From Cohnella thailandensis (GTDB lineage Bacteria > Bacillota > Bacilli > Paenibacillales > Paenibacillaceae): DNA of 64,000 bases. The stretch is from assembly GCF_014212135.1 (NCBI RefSeq), contig NZ_JACJVQ010000002.1:124001-188000 (forward strand), in the 5' to 3' direction. The notes under the pieces were generated by a model. That model was given only the letters and a program-made list of their open reading frames with translations. It ran no database searches and was not told the DNA's origin. The translations under genes were made by a program, and so were the position numbers. Shown one piece after another: positions 9,542 through 18,511 of the stretch. How positions within the stretch are numbered: position 1 is the first letter of the stretch; the number at the start of each line of letters is the position of its first letter.

Positions 9542-9561
9542 TACATCCATGAACGGATGTA
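9542..9561. promoter_or_regulatory. inverted repeat in the oppA leader, possible operator
   Basis: TACATCC and GGATGTA form a 7-bp inverted repeat with a 6-base spacer, just downstream of the predicted oppA transcription start. It could be a repressor site or a small mRNA hairpin. No regulator is recognised. Confidence 0.35.
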
Positions 9562-9565
9562 AACA

Positions 9566-9594
9566 TTTATAACATCGAAAATTTCAATAGTCAA
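9566..9594 (-). promoter_or_regulatory. sigma-A promoter of oppA
   Basis: On the minus strand, TTGACT (9594-9589) and TATAAA (9571-9566) are separated by 17 bases, which is close to the vegetative consensus. Transcription would start near 9560 and read into oppA. Confidence 0.75.
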
Positions 9595-9814
9595 TGTCCT
9601 CATTTTACTAGGAAACGTAAAAAAAACGTAAAAAGGAACGGTATACAATGTTAACTCATTTTAATCTGAAAAGCCGATTTCTAAAATTCCTTTCATTTCG
9701 CGGATTTATGACCGTTGGTACAAGAACATTCGTGCATATATATAGATACAAATGTAATAATATTCATTCATGTATTTTTTGTTTTTTTAGGCCTCTTGAA
9801 CGTATTTTGGGAAA

Positions 9815-9828
9815 TGATACCGTTTACA
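9815..9828. promoter_or_regulatory. cre-like CcpA site
   Basis: TGTAAACGGTATCA on the minus strand fits the catabolite-responsive element consensus TGWAANCGNTNWCA at every position. It lies 2 bases after the penicillin-binding protein stop codon and about 220 bases upstream of the oppA promoter. No other sign of function is visible in the 325-base gap, so this may be a distal site for oppA or a chance match. Confidence 0.4.
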
Positions 9829-9830
9829 TC

Positions 9831-11825
9831 CTAATTTTTCTTCGTTGTCAAGCCGATTTCCGCATCGTATGCATCAAATATTTTGCGGGCGATCGGAGCG
9901 GCTCCCCAGCCTCCGTATCCTCCGTCCGGGACGACGACGGCGACGGCAAGCTTCGGCTTGTCGGCGGGCGCATACGCGATAAACACCGCGTTTTCGACAA
10001 ACTTCCGTTTGCCGACCCCTTGCTGCTGGGAGGTCCCCGTCTTCCTGCGGAACGAATAGGATACTCCTTCAAAGCCTTGAACTTGAACGGCGCCCATGCC
10101 TTCCTCGATCGTCTCCCAATAGGCGTCCGGTAAATCGACCGTATTCAGCACTTCCGGCTCGGAGGCACTCACGACCCGGCCCTCCGAGTCCGTAATATGG
10201 TCGACGAACAGCGGCTTCATCCGTTGCCCGCGGTTCGCCAGCATCGCGGCGTATTGGGCCAGCTGCAGCGTCGTATACTTCCCCTGCTGGCCGAAGGAAG
10301 CAAAGATCAGCGCAGCCTGGGCGCTTCCGCTCTCCTTATTGAAATATTCGATAATGCCCGGACTCTCCTTCGGAAGTCCGCTCTCCGTTTTCACCCCGAG
10401 TCCGAATTGCTTCATGTACGAGTCCCAAACCTCGACCCCAGCCTTCTTGTCGCGCAGATACAGCGCGTTGCCGACGTTCGCGGCCATGAACGCGTTGGAC
10501 GACTTCGCGATGGCCTTGGAAGGCGTGAGCTCGCCGTTCGCCGCCCTGCTCGCGTTCTGGATCTCCGTCTCGTGCCCCTTCGCTCCGAAGGGGAAATACC
10601 CGGGGTCCTTCCATTTAGAAGTCGGAGTGATCAGCTTCTCGGCCAGACCGACCAGGATGGTCAGCGGCTTCTGCGTCGAGCCCAGCGGCACGAGAGAGGT
10701 CGGATGCTGGGCTCTCTCCTTATCGTTCTCGTAAGGCGGATAAACCTCCCGGATCGTTCCGTTGCCCATAAACGGCGTGATCTGCTTTAGCTCCGGGGTC
10801 GTAATCCCTCCCTGCCAGATATTCGGGTCGTAATCCGGCATGCTGGCCATGGCGACGACCTTGCCGGTGTCCACTTCCATCGCCACCGCGTAGCCGGTCG
10901 TCGGTTCGGCATCCTTCTCCGCCTTGGTCGTAGATTGCCGAATGCTGTCGATTTGGTCCATGATCGCCTGCTGGGTGACGAGCTGGACCTTGCGATTGAT
11001 CGTCAAGTGCAGATTTTGTCCCTTGACAGGCTTGGTCAGCTTCATGTCGCCTATGATTCTGCTTTGATTATCCACCTGATACGACTTATAACCGTTCAAT
11101 CCCCGAAGCTCCGCTTGGTACATCAGCTCGAGTCCGTCGTAACCGACGTACTCCTCGTCAAGGTATTTCAGGGTGCGATCCGTCTGGTTCTCGTTGATCT
11201 TCTTATAGAAGTCGAGATTCTCCTTCGCTCCCTTCATCTTGTTCAAGTAGCCGATAAGCTGGACCGCGACTTTGTCGTCGCTGTATTGCCGGATGCTCTC
11301 CTCCACGATCTCGATGCCCGGGTATTCGTCGCGGTGCTCGCTGAGGTAAGCGATCTCCGCGGAGGTCAATCCCGTCTTCAATTGCCGCTGCTGGTAGGAA
11401 TAGTTTTTCCGCGATTTAACATCCATGCGCTCGAGCAGCTTTTCCTCCGTGATCTCGGGAGCGGCGGAGTCGCCGAACTTCTCGAAGACGTCGATAAGAC
11501 GCTCGGCAAGCCGTTTGACTTCGTCCTCGCTCTTGGAGCCCAAAGTGAAATAAAGAGACTGCGTGGACGTCGAATAAGCGATCGGTTTGCCTTCCGAATC
11601 GTATATATTCCCTCGGATCGGAGGGATGGAGCCTCCGGCCGTTCCTTGCGTGCTCTTGCGGTCCTTCAGCTCCGCCGCTTCCACGAATTGAAGGAAAGCC
11701 AATCGGACGATAAGCAGCGAGAACAAGCCGAAGGTGACGAAGAAAAATAAATTCAGGCGAAAACTGAAGTTGCGGCGGATTCGGATTTCTCGTTTCTGTG
11801 CTTCTTCCGTTTTCGGATCGCTCAT
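9831..11825 (-). CDS. class B penicillin-binding protein 2 (transpeptidase), paralog 1
   Basis: This 664-residue protein has an N-terminal membrane helix (about 24-48), a dimerisation/pedestal domain that starts with PPIRGNIYD, and a C-terminal transpeptidase domain. All three active-site motifs are visible: STQK with the acylated serine near residue 383, SSN near 442, and KTGT near 595. Proteins of this PbpA/PbpH group cross-link peptidoglycan during side-wall synthesis. A paralog lies directly upstream on the same strand, and a strong terminator separates the two. Which of the pair is the housekeeping enzyme cannot be decided here. Confidence 0.9.
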   Translation of the reverse strand: MSDPKTEEAQKREIRIRRNFSFRLNLFFFVTFGLFSLLIVRLAFLQFVEAAELKDRKSTQGTAGGSIPPIRGNIYDSEGKPIAYSTSTQSLYFTLGSKSEDEVKRLAERLIDVFEKFGDSAAPEITEEKLLERMDVKSRKNYSYQQRQLKTGLTSAEIAYLSEHRDEYPGIEIVEESIRQYSDDKVAVQLIGYLNKMKGAKENLDFYKKINENQTDRTLKYLDEEYVGYDGLELMYQAELRGLNGYKSYQVDNQSRIIGDMKLTKPVKGQNLHLTINRKVQLVTQQAIMDQIDSIRQSTTKAEKDAEPTTGYAVAMEVDTGKVVAMASMPDYDPNIWQGGITTPELKQITPFMGNGTIREVYPPYENDKERAQHPTSLVPLGSTQKPLTILVGLAEKLITPTSKWKDPGYFPFGAKGHETEIQNASRAANGELTPSKAIAKSSNAFMAANVGNALYLRDKKAGVEVWDSYMKQFGLGVKTESGLPKESPGIIEYFNKESGSAQAALIFASFGQQGKYTTLQLAQYAAMLANRGQRMKPLFVDHITDSEGRVVSASEPEVLNTVDLPDAYWETIEEGMGAVQVQGFEGVSYSFRRKTGTSQQQGVGKRKFVENAVFIAYAPADKPKLAVAVVVPDGGYGGWGAAPIARKIFDAYDAEIGLTTKKN

Positions 11826-11903
11826 AGGACGGAACCTCTCCCCTTTCCACGAGTGCTATGACTTCTCATGAATATACTACCATTTTTTACAATCCATTGG
11901 ACG

Positions 11904-11952
11904 CAAAAAAATCCGTTCCCCAAGATCGTTTAACGAATCTTAAGGAACGGAT
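11904..11952 (-). terminator. rho-independent terminator between the two PBP genes
   Basis: A long stem (11911-11952, outer arms ATCCGTTCC and GGAACGGAT, inner arms AAGAT and ATCTT) is followed on the minus strand by seven T residues (11910-11904). It ends transcription of the upstream PBP operon 12 bases after its stop codon. Confidence 0.9.
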
Positions 11953-11963
11953 AGCGATTCGAA

Positions 11964-14063
11964 TCATGGATTCTCCGAGGCGACCCCCGCGTTAGCGGCA
12001 ACGGCGTCGCCTGCCTGAGTATCGGTCGCGTCGGACGACGTCGCGGACTTGCGCGGAGTGCCGGTCAAGCCTACCGCTTCGTCGTAAGCGTCGAAGATCT
12101 GGCGCGCGATCGGTGCCGCGCCCCAGCCGCCGAAGCCGCCTTCCGGCACGACGACGGCGACCGCGAGCACCGGGTCTTCGGCCGGCGCGTATGCGATGAA
12201 CACGGCGTTCTCGACCCGTCCGCCGCCGACGTCCTGCTCCGAGGTTCCCGTCTTCCGGTAGAAGTCGTACGGGAAGCCTGCGAAGCCTTGTACTTTAACC
12301 TGGGACATCCCGGCTTCGATCGTATCCCAATATTCATCCGGGTAGCTGATCGTGTTCAGGACTTCCTTCTGGTACGGTTGGACGAGATTGCCGTCCGCAT
12401 CCTCGATGCGGTCGACGAACTGCGGCTTCAGCCTCGTCCCGTGGCTGGCCAGCGTCGTCGCGTATTGCGCGAGCTGAAGGGCGGTATAACGGCCCTGCTG
12501 GCCGAAGGAAGCGTAGACGAGAGCGGACTGGGCGCTGCCTCGTTTCTCTTCCTCGTAGTAGTTGACCGAGCCTTTGGACTCTCCGGGCAGGCCGCTGCCG
12601 GTCGTGACGCCGAGGCCGAACTGCTTCATGTAGCTGTCCCAGACGTCCAGGCCGTCGGAGCCGTCCCGCAGGTACAAGGCGTTCCCGATCATCGCGGCCA
12701 TGAAGGCGTTGGACGACTTCGCGATCGCGCGCGAAGGGGTCAGCAAGCCGTTCGCCTCGCTCTGCGAGTTGCGGACCTTCGTCTCGTAGCCCTTGCGGCC
12801 GAACTGGAAGTATCCGTGATCGGAGTAAGTCGAGTTCGTGCTGATCAGGTGCTCGTTCAAGCCGAGCAGAATCGTCAGCGGCTTCTGGGTCGAACCGAGG
12901 TTGACGAGCGAGGACGGGTGTTTAAGCCGTTCCTTGTCGTCCTCGTAAGGAGCCTGCACCTCGCGGATCGCTCCGTTGCCCATAAAGTACTTGACCGCAT
13001 CGTAATCCTTCGAGCTGATGCCGCCCTGCCACAGGTTCGGATCGTAATCCGGCATGCTGGCCATCGCGACGACCTTGCCCGTCTTCACTTCCATGGCGAC
13101 CGCGTAGCCCGTCTTGGCGTTCGGAGCCCGCTCCGCCTTGAGCGTCGACGTCCGGATCTTCTCCAGATGAGTCGTGATCGCGTTCTGCGTAGCCAGCTGA
13201 ACGTTCTTGTTGATCGTCAGGAACAGATTGTTCCCCTTGACCGGCTTCGTCAGCTCCATCGGCCCGATGATCCGGCTCTCGCTGTTCACCGGATACGTCT
13301 TGAGGCCGTTGCGGCCGCGCAGCTCTTCTTGGTACATAAGCTCGATGCCGTCGAAGCCGACGTCCTCCGAGTCCAAATATTTCAGAGTCGGATCGTCCTG
13401 GTCTTTATTGATATCCTTGTAGTAATCCAGGGATGTCGCCCCCTGAAGCTGCTTCATGTAACCGACGAGCTGCACGGCGACTTGGTCGGAGCTGTATTGC
13501 CGGATGCTCTCTTCCACGATGTCGATGCCCTTGAACTCGCTCTTATGCTCGCTGAAGTAGGCGATCTCCTCCTGGGTGAGCCCCGACTTGATCCGGCGCT
13601 GCTGGAACGGAAGATGAACCTTGCCGCCGAAGTCCATGTCCTCGAACACGTCGTCCACAGTTAGCGGAGTCGCGCTCTTGTCCCCGTGCTCGTTGAACAC
13701 GGCGACGAGACGTTCCGCGAGCTCCCGGCCGGCCGCTTCCTTCGTACCCGGCTCTAACGTGTAGTACAACGATTGCGTGGAAGTCGAATAGGCGATCGGC
13801 TTGCCGGTGGAGTCGTAGATATTGCCGCGAATCGGCGGGATCGAGACGTCCCGGGTGCCGATCTGGTGCTCCTTCTCCTTCAAGGAGGCGCCCTCCACGA
13901 ACTGAAGGTACGCAAGCCGGACAATCAACGTCGAGAAGACAAAAAAAGTGACGAAAAAAAATAAATTCAGACGGAAGCTGAAATTGCGGCGGTTGCGCAG
14001 CTCCCTTTTCTGGGCCTCTTCGGTCCGATCATCGCTCACTTGCGTGTTCCTCCTGGTGCTCAT
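11964..14063 (-). CDS. class B penicillin-binding protein 2 (transpeptidase), paralog 2
   Basis: The 699-residue paralog keeps the same order: basic N terminus, membrane helix near 32-55, pedestal domain starting with PPIRGNIYD, and transpeptidase motifs STQK (serine near 391), SSN (near 450) and KTGT (near 604). It differs mainly by a C-terminal tail of about 35 residues rich in alanine, threonine and serine after VGLTG. It follows the transglutaminase gene by 24 bases and is therefore the distal gene of that operon. Peptidoglycan cross-linking is the expected role. Confidence 0.9.
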   Translation of the reverse strand: MSTRRNTQVSDDRTEEAQKRELRNRRNFSFRLNLFFFVTFFVFSTLIVRLAYLQFVEGASLKEKEHQIGTRDVSIPPIRGNIYDSTGKPIAYSTSTQSLYYTLEPGTKEAAGRELAERLVAVFNEHGDKSATPLTVDDVFEDMDFGGKVHLPFQQRRIKSGLTQEEIAYFSEHKSEFKGIDIVEESIRQYSSDQVAVQLVGYMKQLQGATSLDYYKDINKDQDDPTLKYLDSEDVGFDGIELMYQEELRGRNGLKTYPVNSESRIIGPMELTKPVKGNNLFLTINKNVQLATQNAITTHLEKIRTSTLKAERAPNAKTGYAVAMEVKTGKVVAMASMPDYDPNLWQGGISSKDYDAVKYFMGNGAIREVQAPYEDDKERLKHPSSLVNLGSTQKPLTILLGLNEHLISTNSTYSDHGYFQFGRKGYETKVRNSQSEANGLLTPSRAIAKSSNAFMAAMIGNALYLRDGSDGLDVWDSYMKQFGLGVTTGSGLPGESKGSVNYYEEEKRGSAQSALVYASFGQQGRYTALQLAQYATTLASHGTRLKPQFVDRIEDADGNLVQPYQKEVLNTISYPDEYWDTIEAGMSQVKVQGFAGFPYDFYRKTGTSEQDVGGGRVENAVFIAYAPAEDPVLAVAVVVPEGGFGGWGAAPIARQIFDAYDEAVGLTGTPRKSATSSDATDTQAGDAVAANAGVASENP

Positions 14064-14087
14064 TCATAATCTGATCGTTAAATCCAT

Positions 14088-15209
14088 CTATGCTTGCCTG
14101 ACATGAGTATCTTGAAAACGGGGAGCATCGTACCAGTCGCCCGCCTTGGCCCAAGTCGAATCCAAGGGCAGCCAGCGGTCTTCCTCCGGCAGGTAGACCT
14201 CGTTCCACGCATGGGGACCGTACCCGCCGAGGCCGTCATAGCCCAATCCGGTCACCACCCGCACCTCGAGGCCGACGGAACGGGCCATCGCCGCGTACAA
14301 CCGGGAGTAGTCGATGCACACTCCGAGGCGCGTCTCGAACGTATCCGCCGGAGTCTGCTCCCGCCATTCGCCTCTCTCTTCATAGGCTTCTACTTTATCA
14401 TAATCGTAAGCGATCCTCGTGCCTACCCAGTCGTATAAAGCCCGGGCTTTCCCGGTCGCGGTCGTCTGACCCTCCACGATCTCTTGGGCGGCCAGCGCGA
14501 TGCCGGAAGGGAGCTCCGCGTCGATGATGTCGTACCGCTTCTGCCAGAGCTGATCGAGCTCTCCCTGCATCTTCTTCGCGAAGACGGGGAATTGCGATTC
14601 GAGCAGATCTCCGGCGGCGGGCTCGATGATCTGGGCGGCCGCCTCGCGATACAGGCTGGATTGGCCGACATAGTCCACGTACGGCCCCTGCGGAACCAGG
14701 GAGCAATACGCGAACAAGACGGCGGTCAGCACGATCGCCCGTCCGCAGCCCAGCGCCGCTCCGATCAAGCCTCCGAACGCGCGGCTGACCGCGCCGCCGC
14801 TCGGAACGAGGGCGAACGGCAAAGCCCCGACCTTCGCAAGGAGAGAGCCGACCCTGCCGATGACGAAACGGAGCACGAGATAATAAAGCAGGAACAAAGC
14901 GGCGAACCGGAGCAGCGGCAAATCCCGGACCCCGGAGAACAGCGTGTAGCCAAGTTGGGCGAATCCGGAAGAGTCCGGCGAAGGCGGCTCCCACCCCTGT
15001 TTAAGGAGCCACCTCTGCACGGGCAGCGAGGAAGCCGAGGCCGCCCATGCCGCCAGCGCGACGGACAACAGCGTCATCGCGGTACCCGCGACGAACAAGA
15101 AAAGGCGCTTCGCGGAGCCTGAAGCGCCTCTCCATACGCCTTGAAGCAAGGACACCGCCACGACGGCCAGCAGCGCTAAGGTGACGAGGTTGGTGTCCAG
15201 CGATTTCAT
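14088..15209 (-). CDS. CvpA-like membrane domain fused to a transglutaminase-like domain
   Basis: Residues 1-175 form about four hydrophobic segments whose glycine-rich pattern (SRAFGGLIGAALGCGRAIV) resembles the CvpA family. Residues 240-373 are a transglutaminase-like domain with the catalytic triad visible: cysteine 298 in RLGVCIDYSRLY, histidine 333 in GPHAWNEV, and aspartate 350 in WLPLDSTW. Such proteins are usually proteases or amidases rather than true cross-linkers. The start overlaps the preceding gene by four bases and a PBP gene follows after 24 bases, so a cell-envelope role is likely. The substrate is unknown. Confidence 0.8.
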   Translation of the reverse strand: MKSLDTNLVTLALLAVVAVSLLQGVWRGASGSAKRLFLFVAGTAMTLLSVALAAWAASASSLPVQRWLLKQGWEPPSPDSSGFAQLGYTLFSGVRDLPLLRFAALFLLYYLVLRFVIGRVGSLLAKVGALPFALVPSGGAVSRAFGGLIGAALGCGRAIVLTAVLFAYCSLVPQGPYVDYVGQSSLYREAAAQIIEPAAGDLLESQFPVFAKKMQGELDQLWQKRYDIIDAELPSGIALAAQEIVEGQTTATGKARALYDWVGTRIAYDYDKVEAYEERGEWREQTPADTFETRLGVCIDYSRLYAAMARSVGLEVRVVTGLGYDGLGGYGPHAWNEVYLPEEDRWLPLDSTWAKAGDWYDAPRFQDTHVRQA

Positions 15210-15661
15210 TGCGATGCTTCCCTCGCGGCGACGACGAATTCGCGTACCGCGCCGTCGAGCGGAACTTCGGGGAAGGTGACGCCCTTATAGGTCACCTTGA
15301 CCTTGCCGGAATTCGCGATTCCGGACAACGTAATGCTCTTGGTCTTGACCGTGTAGCTGCCGTCTTCGTTCAGCGTGTATTCGGCGTCCTTCGCTTCCCC
15401 TGCCATAGACGTGATGGCTTCGTCCAGCAGGGCGGCCGTCGCCTTGCTGCCGACCTCCGACACCTTGCTGCCGACTTCCTTCAGGTCGTTCACCGAGTAG
15501 CCGCCATAAACAAGGACGGCTATGACGATGACGGCGGCCAATGCCCATTTGGCTACGGTTTTTACGACATTGACGACGACGAGAATCGCGACGAGCGCGA
15601 TCGCGATCACAACCCAGTGATCTGTAGCAAACTGCTTCCAGGCCTCGATATCGAGATTCAT
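15206..15661 (-). CDS. small membrane protein, first gene of the transglutaminase-PBP operon
   Basis: The 151-residue protein has a short N-terminal amphipathic stretch and two adjoining hydrophobic segments (about residues 15-30 and 35-50), then a soluble tail rich in lysine and alanine. I do not recognise the family. The ATG at 15661 is chosen because GGAGG lies 7 bases upstream; a longer reading frame begins nine codons earlier without a ribosome site. Translation is coupled to the transglutaminase gene through an ATGA overlap. A link to envelope assembly is inferred only from the operon. Confidence 0.75.
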   Translation of the reverse strand: MNLDIEAWKQFATDHWVVIAIALVAILVVVNVVKTVAKWALAAVIVIAVLVYGGYSVNDLKEVGSKVSEVGSKATAALLDEAITSMAGEAKDAEYTLNEDGSYTVKTKSITLSGIANSGKVKVTYKGVTFPEVPLDGAVREFVVAAREASQ

Positions 15662-15700
15662 TCGGTATCCTCCATGCAAGCTTCGCATTTATCCTACTCT

Positions 15701-15730
15701 ATTATACTGTACCTATTTAGCCGGAGTAAA
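15701..15730 (-). promoter_or_regulatory. promoter of the transglutaminase-PBP operon
   Basis: On the minus strand a perfect TATAAT (15706-15701) is preceded at 18 bases by TTTACT (15730-15725). Transcription would begin about 35 bases before the ATG at 15661. Confidence 0.65.
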
Positions 15731-15746
15731 ACGTATAGAGAAACTA

Positions 15747-17324
15747 TTATTTCCCTTTGGCTCCGTGATGGCGTCTGCGCGCGATATCCTCTTGAGTATT
15801 CAGAAGATAAAGGTGCATCCATTTCGCTCCCGCGCGGAAGCAGGCGAAGGCGGCGGGCAGCAGCACGACGGCGCTGAGCGCGAGCCCCAGCCAATGACCG
15901 GATCTTACACCCGTCTCGTAATCCTCCTCGGGGAAGAACTTATTGTTTACGAGCATCGGAAGCAGATAGACAAGTCCCGCCAGCGGACCGTATATCCACG
16001 CCAACGCCTTGCTGCGGAACGTCAAGGATTGCCCTAGCAGCACGCAGCTTACGATAAATCCGCCTCCGACATAGACAAGCAGCAAGTAGAGCATGATTCT
16101 GACATCCGTCGTTCCGTTAAAGGCGGATTGACCGAGCGTCAGCTCCTGCGCGAAGCAGCCGGCAGCGTAGGCAAGAAGCAAGCTCGCCAGAACGCGAAGA
16201 GAGGCGCCCCAGACGGCGAGAAACCGGGACAACAGCAGCTTGCGGCGATCGTACGGGAAGCAGAGCCACCAGCTCAGCCGCTTCTTGTTCGCTTCGTGTT
16301 GGTTAAGCGTAACGAGAATGATCGCGGGCACCAAGCAGGTCGGCATAAGGATGGTTTGAAAAATGCCGATCAAATTATCGTGCCCGGTCGACGCGAAGAA
16401 TCCCCCAACGGCGGTCGCGGCAGCCAGGATCCCCCAAATGATCCGAATGGTCTTTTTGAAGAGAAAGTCTTTATATCTGGAATCTTCCAGCGCATAAAGA
16501 GCGGCGAACCCCGTTTTGGCCGCGCGGTACCTGATCTTGGCGACATCTTCCCGAGCGGCTTCTTTCTTCTTCGTCCCGGATCCGCCGGGACGGTGCGCGG
16601 CCAGATCCCTAAGGCCATAGACCGAGACGAACCGAATCGTCCACGAGTAGAGCGGCTTGGCGAGAGCCAGAGCGGCCAGCGCGTACAACGCTGTCGCATC
16701 CGCCCGGAGCCAGCGGTCGATCGGGATCGAATGGTCCCCGATCGCCGGGAATGCGGAGATGAGGACGACGAAGAGGAGAACGAACGGAACGTTGAGCCAA
16801 GTTCGCCGTCCGCCGTACATGCCCATAAAAGCAAGGCCCGCGCAAATAAAGATAGGAACGACCGCCGCGTACAAGACAAGGTAGGCAGCCGCGTCCAGAA
16901 GGAAGCTTCCCATGGAGAACGACTCCGGATCCAGTACGCCAAGCGCGATCCGAACGAGGCCGCTCGCGGCGCAAGTCGCCCATGCCGCAAGCGATATATA
17001 GGCTTGAAACCGGATGAGGGCAGCCGCCTTCGCCCTCATGAGCTTCTCGCGCGGCTGCGGCATCGAGAGCCACCAATCCTTAAAAGAGCTCTCCCAGATC
17101 GTAGCCGTCTTGAGCGTGCCGACCGTCCATGCCGCCAGCGCCGCAAGCACGGCCCCGATCGCGAACACGGAACGCGCCGTCGTCGCCTCGTCCAGGAAGA
17201 TCGCGCTGCATACGATCAAGAGGATCGGAACGCCGATCCAGAAGATCCGGCCTCGCGCATCGTAAGGAAGATAAGGACGAAGCTGGCTCCATTCCAACTC
17301 GAACAAGCTGCCGGGCGCGCGCAT
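15747..17324 (-). CDS. ABC transporter permease of the GntR-regulated operon
   Basis: This 525-residue protein has at least ten hydrophobic segments arranged as two halves with a charged cytoplasmic region near residues 235-270. That architecture is typical of ABC-2 type permeases paired with a single ATPase gene. Its start codon overlaps the end of the ATPase gene, so the two are translated together. The substrate is not evident. The GntR regulator type upstream is associated with cell-envelope stress in Bacillus, which makes an envelope or antimicrobial-peptide role plausible. Confidence 0.75.
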   Translation of the reverse strand: MRAPGSLFELEWSQLRPYLPYDARGRIFWIGVPILLIVCSAIFLDEATTARSVFAIGAVLAALAAWTVGTLKTATIWESSFKDWWLSMPQPREKLMRAKAAALIRFQAYISLAAWATCAASGLVRIALGVLDPESFSMGSFLLDAAAYLVLYAAVVPIFICAGLAFMGMYGGRRTWLNVPFVLLFVVLISAFPAIGDHSIPIDRWLRADATALYALAALALAKPLYSWTIRFVSVYGLRDLAAHRPGGSGTKKKEAAREDVAKIRYRAAKTGFAALYALEDSRYKDFLFKKTIRIIWGILAAATAVGGFFASTGHDNLIGIFQTILMPTCLVPAIILVTLNQHEANKKRLSWWLCFPYDRRKLLLSRFLAVWGASLRVLASLLLAYAAGCFAQELTLGQSAFNGTTDVRIMLYLLLVYVGGGFIVSCVLLGQSLTFRSKALAWIYGPLAGLVYLLPMLVNNKFFPEEDYETGVRSGHWLGLALSAVVLLPAAFACFRAGAKWMHLYLLNTQEDIARRRHHGAKGK

Positions 17325-18049
17325 TATGAGAACACTTCCCGATAGCAGGATTCGACCGAACGGCCGCTCATCCTGAGCGTTTCCACGTCAAACTCGCCTT
17401 GAATCGTTCCGCCGCCGATCAGCACGATCCGGTCGAACAGCTGCTCCATCTCGCGAATGTCGTGAGTCGCGATGAGGAAGGTTCGCTCGCCGTCCGCCAT
17501 CTCGGAGACGACCGCGGAGGAGATGCGCTCCCGGGAGATCATATCGACGCCCGCGAACGGCTCGTCGAGGATGATAAGCGGGGCTTCTCTCGACAAGCAA
17601 GTGAGCAATTGCAAGCGCGCTTCCTCGCCCCTGGACATCGTGCCGATCTTCTTCTCGCGATAGACGCCGAGCTCTCGAGCCAGCTCCGCCTCTCTCCCCT
17701 TGTTCCAATCCGGGTAGATGCCCGAAGCCAGATTCAGCCATTCCCCCGCCGTCAGATGCGCGGGAAGCTGGCCCCGATCCGGCAGGAAGCTCAGCTCTCC
17801 GAGCCGCTCCCATCCCGCCGGACGTCCGAACAGCTCCACGACCCCGTCATCCGGCTCAAGCAGCCCTGTCAGCAGCCTCATCAGCGTGGACTTGCCCGCT
17901 CCGTTCGGCCCGAGCAGCCCGGTCAGGCTGCCTACGGGAATCTCGAAGCTGACCCGGCTTAGGATCGGCTTCCTCTTGATCGCGACTTGCACTTCTTCGC
18001 AGCGAACGGCCGAACGGCCCTTGCTTGTAACCATGCCCTTCGAATTCAT
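17324..18049 (-). CDS. ABC transporter ATPase
   Basis: The 241-residue ATPase contains Walker A GPNGAGKST, a signature region MSRGEEARLQL, Walker B LIILDEPFAGVD and the switch histidine in IATHDIREM. It resembles the YhcG/YtrB group of efflux-type ATPases that work with a separate permease. The ATG at 18049 is chosen because AAGGAG and GGGG lie just upstream; the reading frame is open 12 codons further into the GntR gene. It sits between the regulator and the permease. Confidence 0.88.
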   Translation of the reverse strand: MNSKGMVTSKGRSAVRCEEVQVAIKRKPILSRVSFEIPVGSLTGLLGPNGAGKSTLMRLLTGLLEPDDGVVELFGRPAGWERLGELSFLPDRGQLPAHLTAGEWLNLASGIYPDWNKGREAELARELGVYREKKIGTMSRGEEARLQLLTCLSREAPLIILDEPFAGVDMISRERISSAVVSEMADGERTFLIATHDIREMEQLFDRIVLIGGGTIQGEFDVETLRMSGRSVESCYREVFS

Positions 18050-18057
18050 GAACCCCT

Positions 18058-18441
18058 TCACTCCTTCTCGCGTGATAACTCCCAAAGCTCCTCGAGCGAC
18101 AGCCCGATCGATCTCGCCGTCTCCTCCAGTCTTCGAACGGCTTCCTTCGCCAACTGCATGCGGGTTTGGCGGATCGCTTCCTCCGCTTGCGTAACGAATG
18201 TCCCCTGCCCCCGAAACGTGACGATCAGCTCCAGTCTCTCCAGCTCCTGGTACGTCTTCATGACCGTCGTGGGGTTGACCCTTAAGCTGGCTGCCGTCTC
18301 CCGGACGGAGGGCAGTCGGGTTCCCGGCTCCAGCTCGCCCCTTGCGATCATCGCCCGGATCTGCTCGACGAATTGCTCGTACAGAGGCCTAGAGGGGTCG
18401 ATCTGAAAATCTTCGATGCTCCACAATCGGATAGGCGGCAT
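18058..18441 (-). CDS. GntR-family repressor, YtrA subfamily
   Basis: This is a short regulator of about 127 residues with an N-terminal winged helix-turn-helix (PLYEQFVEQIRAMI, then LPSVRETAASLRVNP and TTVMKTYQELE) and only a small dimerisation tail, which defines the YtrA subfamily. Such repressors control an adjacent ABC transporter operon. The first in-frame ATG (18474) has no ribosome site, whereas AAGGAAGG precedes the cluster of starts at 18450-18441, so I place the start at 18441. A canonical YtrA operator overlaps the promoter upstream, which indicates autoregulation. Confidence 0.88.
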   Translation of the reverse strand: MPPIRLWSIEDFQIDPSRPLYEQFVEQIRAMIARGELEPGTRLPSVRETAASLRVNPTTVMKTYQELERLELIVTFRGQGTFVTQAEEAIRQTRMQLAKEAVRRLEETARSIGLSLEELWELSREKE

Positions 18442-18511
18442 CGGCAACACCCGGCCTTCCTTCAAATGTGCCATGTGTGTGGCTACACACCATACACTAG
18501 TTCATGGAAGA

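Noticed and set aside
12288-13664. Long plus-strand open frame opposite the second PBP gene
   Set aside because: Antisense to conserved transpeptidase motifs, with no ribosome site and no recognisable domain.
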